Shown here piece by piece: positions 60,146-64,000 of a DNA stretch of 64,000 nt. Source of the DNA: Candidatus Chlorobium antarcticum (lineage in GTDB: Bacteria > Bacteroidota > Chlorobiia > Chlorobiales > Chlorobiaceae). The DNA lies in NCBI GenBank assembly GCA_030765725.1, contig JAVCDF010000004.1, positions 118,209 to 182,208 of the forward strand, written 5' to 3'. Under the pieces are notes generated by a model. That model was not told the DNA's origin. It saw nothing but the letters and a program-made list of their open reading frames with translations, and did no database searches. Within the stretch, counting starts at the first letter, position 1. Every line of letters begins with the position of its first letter. The position numbers and the translations under genes are program-made.

Positions 60146-61528
60146 CTACTTTCTGAGCCAGGTTTCAGGGTTCTGCTTCAAGCGCCCTTTCCATATCTCG
60201 AAGTGGACTATGGAGCCGCCATCAGAATTTTTGCCAGAAACACCTATCACCTGCTGCGACGAAAGAAGCTCGTTCTGGGCAACCCGAATAGAGCCAAGAT
60301 TCGCATACACGGTAAGATACGCCTTCGGATGACGGATAATTACAATGTGGCCGAATGTTGGCATAAAGGCAATCTTGGCCACCTTTCCACCCGAAACCGC
60401 CTTGACAGAAGTGTTTACAGGCACTGAAATATCTATACCGTTATTGGTGGTAACAATATTGAGCTCTTTGTCCTTGAATGGCCCAAACCTCTGCGACACT
60501 CTCCCGTTGCTTACAGGCCATGGCAACTGCCCGACCGCCCTGTCAAAATCAGCCGAAATCCGTAGCAGCTCAGGAGAATCAGGGGGAGGAGGAACAGCCC
60601 TGCCATCCACGGCTTTGCCTCCCGAAGGGGCAGTCCGGCCAGCCGGAGCGCTTCGAGCTGCCAGAGCGGCCCGTCGTGCATTTTCAGCCTCAATGGCCTT
60701 CTGCTCGGCAAGAATGAGCCCCTCAATCCGCTTCTGCATCAGCCGTCTCTTGCGGCGGGCTTCAAGCACGCGTGCCGTATAGGTTTTCCTGTCCTTCTTC
60801 AGTTTTGCCAGAGCCCGCTCTTCTGCTGTCCGACTGGTAGCCATGTTTTTCAGCTGCCGCTCTTGATCCTTTACCGCCGCTGCTTTCGCGCGATAGCTTT
60901 TTTCAAGCTCGGAACGGATACTTTCAAGCTGAACGGCAGCCGCCTGCAGCTCATTGACATCGCGGTGGACCGCACGGGAAAAAAAACCGATATAGTGAAT
61001 TCGCACCAGCGCATCATTGACCGAACCAGCAGAAAATAACCGATCAATATCCCTATTCCGTCCATTTTTATAGACGGAAACTGCCGTTCTTCTGAACCCA
61101 TCGGAAACAGTTCCATACACCTTCCTGTTGGACTGCAACTCCCCCTGAAGACGGCCGATGTCGCGATCCAGCACCTTCAGATAACGCTGATTTTCAGTAA
61201 TCAGCTTTCCAAGAAGCGTAATTTTCTTTCGGATGCTCGCCACTTGCCGCTGCGACTGTTTTTCCTTTCGTGCGGTTGAATTCAGCTGCGACTGGTACTT
61301 CTGAAGCTGTTTTTTCAAGCTGTTGAGATTAGCCTCAACCGCCTGACGCTCCCGCTTTATTTTCTGGAGTTCACGGCTCTCAGCGGCAACAGCAGAACGC
61401 ATCGGTGTAAGCCCCGACTGACAGACAGGGAGAAAGACAAAAAGAATTGACAGACAGATAAGTCGCCCGAAAAAGCCGGAGAGACGGAAGCTTTTCAAGG
61501 AGAATCTGCGGAAAGCAAAATCGTTCAC
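60146..61528 (-). CDS. EnvC-like murein hydrolase activator (coiled coil + degenerate LytM)
   Basis: Periplasmic protein of 460 residues. An N-terminal signal or anchor (about 15-40) is followed by a long coiled coil (about 48-275) and a C-terminal M23/LytM domain (about 350-458). The zinc ligands of active LytM are missing: the HxxxD site reads 'NNGIDIS', the His before the second strand is Asn in 'VYANL', and HxH is 'IVHFEI'. This matches EnvC, which activates amidases rather than cutting. Divergent from murA. Confidence 0.88.
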   Translation of the reverse strand: MNDFAFRRFSLKSFRLSGFFGRLICLSILFVFLPVCQSGLTPMRSAVAAESRELQKIKRERQAVEANLNSLKKQLQKYQSQLNSTARKEKQSQRQVASIRKKITLLGKLITENQRYLKVLDRDIGRLQGELQSNRKVYGTVSDGFRRTAVSVYKNGRNRDIDRLFSAGSVNDALVRIHYIGFFSRAVHRDVNELQAAAVQLESIRSELEKSYRAKAAAVKDQERQLKNMATSRTAEERALAKLKKDRKTYTARVLEARRKRRLMQKRIEGLILAEQKAIEAENARRAALAARSAPAGRTAPSGGKAVDGRAVPPPPDSPELLRISADFDRAVGQLPWPVSNGRVSQRFGPFKDKELNIVTTNNGIDISVPVNTSVKAVSGGKVAKIAFMPTFGHIVIIRHPKAYLTVYANLGSIRVAQNELLSSQQVIGVSGKNSDGGSIVHFEIWKGRLKQNPETWLRK

Positions 61529-61670
61529 TGTGCAGCAAAACGGTTATAGGGTGTGCATAACTGTTTCAAGGTACAGCATTAAATCTTTTCTTCGCAAAGA
61601 GCCTGTCAAAAAAATTAATTTGTTATACATTCCCTTTTTGCATCGGAGGAAAACAGCACACATAAAATAC

Positions 61671-62945
61671 ATGGACAAACTTGTCATACAGGGCGGCGCG
61701 CGACTTGAAGGAACAATAAACGCTTCAGGGTCAAAAAACTCTTCACTGCCCATTATAGCAGCAACGCTTCTGGCAGGCCAGAGCCCCTTCCGACTGCACC
61801 GAATTCCTGACCTCCGCGACATTGCAACCTTCCGCTCTCTGCTTCACCATCTTGGAGCCGAAAGCACTTTTGCGGACGGCATTCTTGAAATCTCAACCAA
61901 AAAGGTTCAAAGTGTTGAGGCGCCCTACGAACTGGTCAAAAAAATGAGGGCCTCCATCTATGTACTCGGGCCGCTCTTGGCCCGCTTCGGCCATGCACAA
62001 GTCTCTCTTCCCGGGGGCTGCGCCTTCGGACCACGCCCGATTGACCTCCACCTCATGGCTATGAAACGCCTCGGAGCCACAATCACCATTGAAACCGGCT
62101 TCATTGAGGCAACAACACACGGTGGCCGGCTCAAGGGCGGCCATATTGATTTCCCTGTCTCTTCGGTAGGAGCAACCGGCAACGCCCTCATGGCCGCCGC
62201 ACTGGCTGAAGGGGCCACAACCATCACCAACGCCGCAGCAGAGCCTGAAATAGAAGCCCTCTGTCATTTTCTGGCCGCAATGGGCTCCCCCATCACCGGA
62301 ATCGGAACGACAACACTGACCATAGAAGGAAAGCCAACGCTCCAGCCTGTTGAATTCAACAATGTATTTGACCGCATTGAAGCCGGAACCCTGCTTGCAG
62401 CTGCGGCAATCACAGGAGGTTCCATAACCCTCAACGACACGGAACCAGAAGAGATGCAGTCGGTTCTTGACGCATTCACCCAGGCCGGCTGCACGGTAAC
62501 CACGAACGGACACAGCATCTCGCTCAAAAGCCCCCCAGCCCTCCAGGCGGTCAACATCACGGCAGAACCCTATCCGGCATTCCCCACAGACATGCAGGCA
62601 CAATGGATGGCACTGATGACACAGGCCGAGGGAACAAGCCTCATTACCGACCATATATACCATGAACGGTTCAACCATATTCCCGAACTGAACCGGCTCG
62701 GAGCACATATCGACATTACCGAAAACCAGGCCGTTGTTCATGGCCCACAGCGCCTTTCGGGCACAAAGGTCATGTCCACAGACCTGAGGGCTTCGGCAAG
62801 CCTTGTACTGGCTGGCCTTATAGCCGAAGGAACCACGGAGGTGCTCCGCGTCTACCATCTCGACCGGGGTTATGAACGGATAGAAGAAAAACTTTGCAGT
62901 CTAGGAGCAAGAATAGAACGGCAGAAATACGATGAATTTTCATAA
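61671..62945 (+). CDS. murA: UDP-N-acetylglucosamine 1-carboxyvinyltransferase
   Basis: First committed peptidoglycan enzyme, 424 residues. The ATG at 61671 begins '[14 protein letters not shown]'; the longer frame from 61530 reads through the intergenic region. The catalytic Cys, target of fosfomycin, lies in '[16 protein letters not shown]'. '[19 protein letters not shown]' at the N-terminus and '[15 protein letters not shown]' near the end are conserved. Confidence 0.95.
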   Translation: MDKLVIQGGARLEGTINASGSKNSSLPIIAATLLAGQSPFRLHRIPDLRDIATFRSLLHHLGAESTFADGILEISTKKVQSVEAPYELVKKMRASIYVLGPLLARFGHAQVSLPGGCAFGPRPIDLHLMAMKRLGATITIETGFIEATTHGGRLKGGHIDFPVSSVGATGNALMAAALAEGATTITNAAAEPEIEALCHFLAAMGSPITGIGTTTLTIEGKPTLQPVEFNNVFDRIEAGTLLAAAAITGGSITLNDTEPEEMQSVLDAFTQAGCTVTTNGHSISLKSPPALQAVNITAEPYPAFPTDMQAQWMALMTQAEGTSLITDHIYHERFNHIPELNRLGAHIDITENQAVVHGPQRLSGTKVMSTDLRASASLVLAGLIAEGTTEVLRVYHLDRGYERIEEKLCSLGARIERQKYDEFS

Positions 62946-62979
62946 TCATCATCTGACGCAAAAAAAACAGACCAAAGCT

Positions 62980-63007
62980 TTGCATTTAATGGTTAGGGTA
63001 TTATATT
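62980..63007 (+). promoter_or_regulatory. Sigma-70-like promoter for the tRNA cluster
   Basis: TTGCAT (62980-62985) and TATATT (63002-63007) are 16 bases apart, 26 bp before the first tRNA. This fits a strong housekeeping promoter. Confidence 0.6.
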
Positions 63008-63032
63008 AACTCCCTCTAAAGCCAAGCATTGA

Positions 63033-63106
63033 GGGCCCTTAGCTCAGTTGGTCAGAGCAAGCGACTCATAATCGCTGGGTCGTAGGTTCAAGTCCTACAG
63101 GGCCCA
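63033..63106 (+). tRNA. tRNA-Ile (CAT anticodon, lysidine-modified type)
   Basis: 74 nt cloverleaf with acceptor GGGCCCT/AGGGCCC and anticodon loop CTCATAA. The anticodon CAT would read Met, but the anticodon arm GCGACTCATAATCGC and the D and T arms closely match E. coli tRNA-Ile2 as I recall it. CCA is not encoded. Identity as Ile2 is probable; Met elongator is the alternative. Confidence 0.75.
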
Positions 63107-63142
63107 CTGGTTATCTGGTTGAAGAGAATGCATTTACTACCT

Positions 63143-63216
63143 GGCGTGTTCGTCTAGTGGCCCAGGACGTCGCCCTCTCACGGCGAAGATCACGGGTTCG
63201 AATCCCGTACACGCTA
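63143..63216 (+). tRNA. tRNA-Glu (CTC)
   Basis: 74 nt cloverleaf; the D arm 'TTCGTCTAGTGG' and the 'CCCAGGAC' segment are typical of tRNA-Glu. Anticodon loop CTCTCAC gives CTC. The first acceptor pair is a G-U wobble. CCA is not encoded. Confidence 0.9.
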
Positions 63217-63218
63217 CA

Positions 63219-63252
63219 AAAAGCCCGGCAACACAGTCGCCGGGCTTTTGAA
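63219..63252 (+). terminator. Intrinsic terminator after tRNA-Glu
   Basis: AAAAGCCCGGC and GCCGGGCTTTT form an 11-bp stem with a 9-base loop, ending in a T-run. It lies inside the tRNA cluster, between tRNA-Glu and tRNA-Arg, so the last two tRNAs may have their own promoter or rely on read-through. Confidence 0.9.
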
Positions 63253-63256
63253 CAAT

Positions 63257-63330
63257 GCACCCGTAGCTCAACTGGATAGAGTATCTGACTACGAATCAGA
63301 CGGTTAGAGGTTCGAATCCTCTCGGGTGCA
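63257..63330 (+). tRNA. tRNA-Arg (ACG)
   Basis: 74 nt cloverleaf, acceptor GCACCCG/CGGGTGC, anticodon loop CTACGAA gives ACG, which is edited to ICG. CCA is not encoded. Confidence 0.93.
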
Positions 63331-63343
63331 CAGGAAGTTCTTT

Positions 63344-63415
63344 TGAGGAGTGGCCAAATGGTAAGGCTCCTGATTCTGGATCAGGCAACTGCAGGTTCGA
63401 GTCCTGCCTCCTCAG
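63344..63415 (+). tRNA. tRNA-Gln (CTG)
   Basis: 72 nt cloverleaf, acceptor TGAGGAG/CTCCTCA, anticodon loop TTCTGGA gives CTG. The U1-A72 pair typical of tRNA-Gln is present. CCA is not encoded. Confidence 0.92.
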
Positions 63416-63422
63416 CATCGAT

Positions 63423-63458
63423 AAAGCCCTATAGCATATTATGTTATGGGGCTTTTTT
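63423..63458 (+). terminator. Intrinsic terminator after tRNA-Gln
   Basis: AAAGCCC and GGGCTTT pair, extended by T-G and ATA-TAT, around an 11-base loop; a run of six T follows. Confidence 0.85.
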
Positions 63459-63502
63459 GTTTGTACTCTATATACCCAATTCCCGTGGTTTATAAGAAAA
63501 AA

Positions 63503-64000
63503 GTGTACCTAGTGTCATGTCAATGTAATAGTGTCGCATAAAAGTCTTATATTCTCTTCATACTCAACCCAAACAAGGAGTGATCATGAAGAGATACAAA
63601 GTCACCCTGACTCAAGACGAGCGCGAAGAGCTCGAAGCCATCAGCAGCAAGGGTAAGCATGCTGCTCAAACGGTTCTGAATGCTCTTATCCTGCTTGCCT
63701 GCGACGAGGGGAAATTTCAACAAGAGCGATCGATCAATGAGACGATTGCTCGCGTGCTGAATGTCAGCATGAAAACCATTGACAGAGTTAAAAAGCGGTT
63801 TGTCGAAGAAGGTCTGGCCGCTGTCCTGACCAGAAAGCCTTCAACAAGAATGTTTCGAGCCAAGGTTGATGGCGATCTTGAAGCGCACCTGATTGCCATG
63901 AGCTGCTCCGAACCTCCTGTCGGTCACAGGCGCTGGTCATTGCGGCTTCTGGCCGATAAGGCGGTTGAACTGGAGTATGTCGATCAGATCTCGTATGCCG
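63503..64000 (+). mobile_element. Left part of an IS630-type insertion sequence next to the tRNA cluster
   Basis: The transposase starts 170 bp after the last tRNA. TAGTGTC occurs twice in the gap (63510-63516 and 63530-63536), which may belong to the left inverted repeat or its surroundings. The precise left end and the right end cannot be seen, so the boundary is a guess. Confidence 0.5.
63586..64000 (+). CDS. IS630-family transposase, N-terminal part (cut by window edge)
   Basis: 138 codons are seen before the window ends. The start at 63586 has AAGGAG 6-11 bases upstream and reads 'MKRYKVTLTQDEREELEAIS'. A helix-turn-helix ('INETIARVLNVSMKTIDRVK') and the 'PVGHRRWSLRLLADKAVEL' segment are typical of IS630-type transposases. 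The catalytic DDE domain lies outside the window. Whether the copy is intact is unknown. Confidence 0.88.
   Translation, partial: MKRYKVTLTQDEREELEAISSKGKHAAQTVLNALILLACDEGKFQQERSINETIARVLNVSMKTIDRVKKRFVEEGLAAVLTRKPSTRMFRAKVDGDLEAHLIAMSCSEPPVGHRRWSLRLLADKAVELEYVDQISYA

Noticed and set aside
60146-61528. Active M23 endopeptidase
   Set aside because: Three of the four expected zinc ligands are replaced, so catalytic activity is unlikely.

Overview
The window looks like chromosomal DNA of a green sulfur bacterium (Chlorobiaceae, Chlorobium/Pelodictyon type). The main reasons are: a sepiapterin reductase that closely resembles the Chlorobium tepidum pteridine enzyme; a two-domain phytol kinase/DUF92 protein; a single eleven-kilobase branched-chain amino acid operon that includes citramalate synthase; a pyruvoyl-type arginine decarboxylase; and a B12-dependent class II ribonucleotide reductase. 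LPS (waaA) and Tol-Pal genes show a Gram-negative envelope. The species is inferred from gene content and recall, not from a database search.

Layout. 8-4040 (minus): iron operon of a siderophore-type porin, two FeoA proteins and FeoB. 4373-5347: membrane helix-turn-helix/DUF2914 protein. 5357-12304 (minus): Tol-Pal cluster (tolQ, tolR, TonB/tolA-like, tolB, two pal genes, ybgF) preceded by the phytol kinase fusion. 12668-23814 (plus): ilvD-ilvB-ilvN-ilvC-leuB-leuA-leuC-leuD-cimA, which makes valine, leucine and, through citramalate, isoleucine precursors. 24009-27777: radC, a cold-shock protein, sepiapterin reductase, yqeY and serS. 27758-30326 (minus): metX and metY behind a clear SAM-I riboswitch. 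30431-39321: rsmB, xerD, a DUF2721 protein, a beta-CASP hydrolase, a DEAD-box helicase, waaA and a LuxR-type regulator with an unrecognised N-terminus. 39511-42073: oxidative-stress group (Fur/PerR-type regulator, rubrerythrin, ferritin-like protein, peroxiredoxin). 42301-49670: DUF4293 protein, pdxA, ftsE, class II RNR, nadA and a GroES-like protein. 49758-56220: mreC-mreD-PBP2, an FAD oxidoreductase, smpB and tyrS. 56340-62945: arginine decarboxylase, nadB, nadE, a Yip1-like membrane protein, an EnvC-like protein and murA. 63033-63415: four tRNA genes (Ile2, Glu, Arg, Gln). 63586-end: the start of an IS630-type transposase, cut by the window edge.

Most of the window is housekeeping. The least explained items are a pseudoknot-capable intergenic RNA between cimA and radC, a roughly 130-bp inverted-repeat element between the rubrerythrin and ferritin-like genes, the placement of a Shine-Dalgarno-like sequence in the P1 stem of the SAM riboswitch, the phytol kinase fusion, and the novel sensor part of the LuxR-type regulator. 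No CRISPR array, prophage or defence island was seen.
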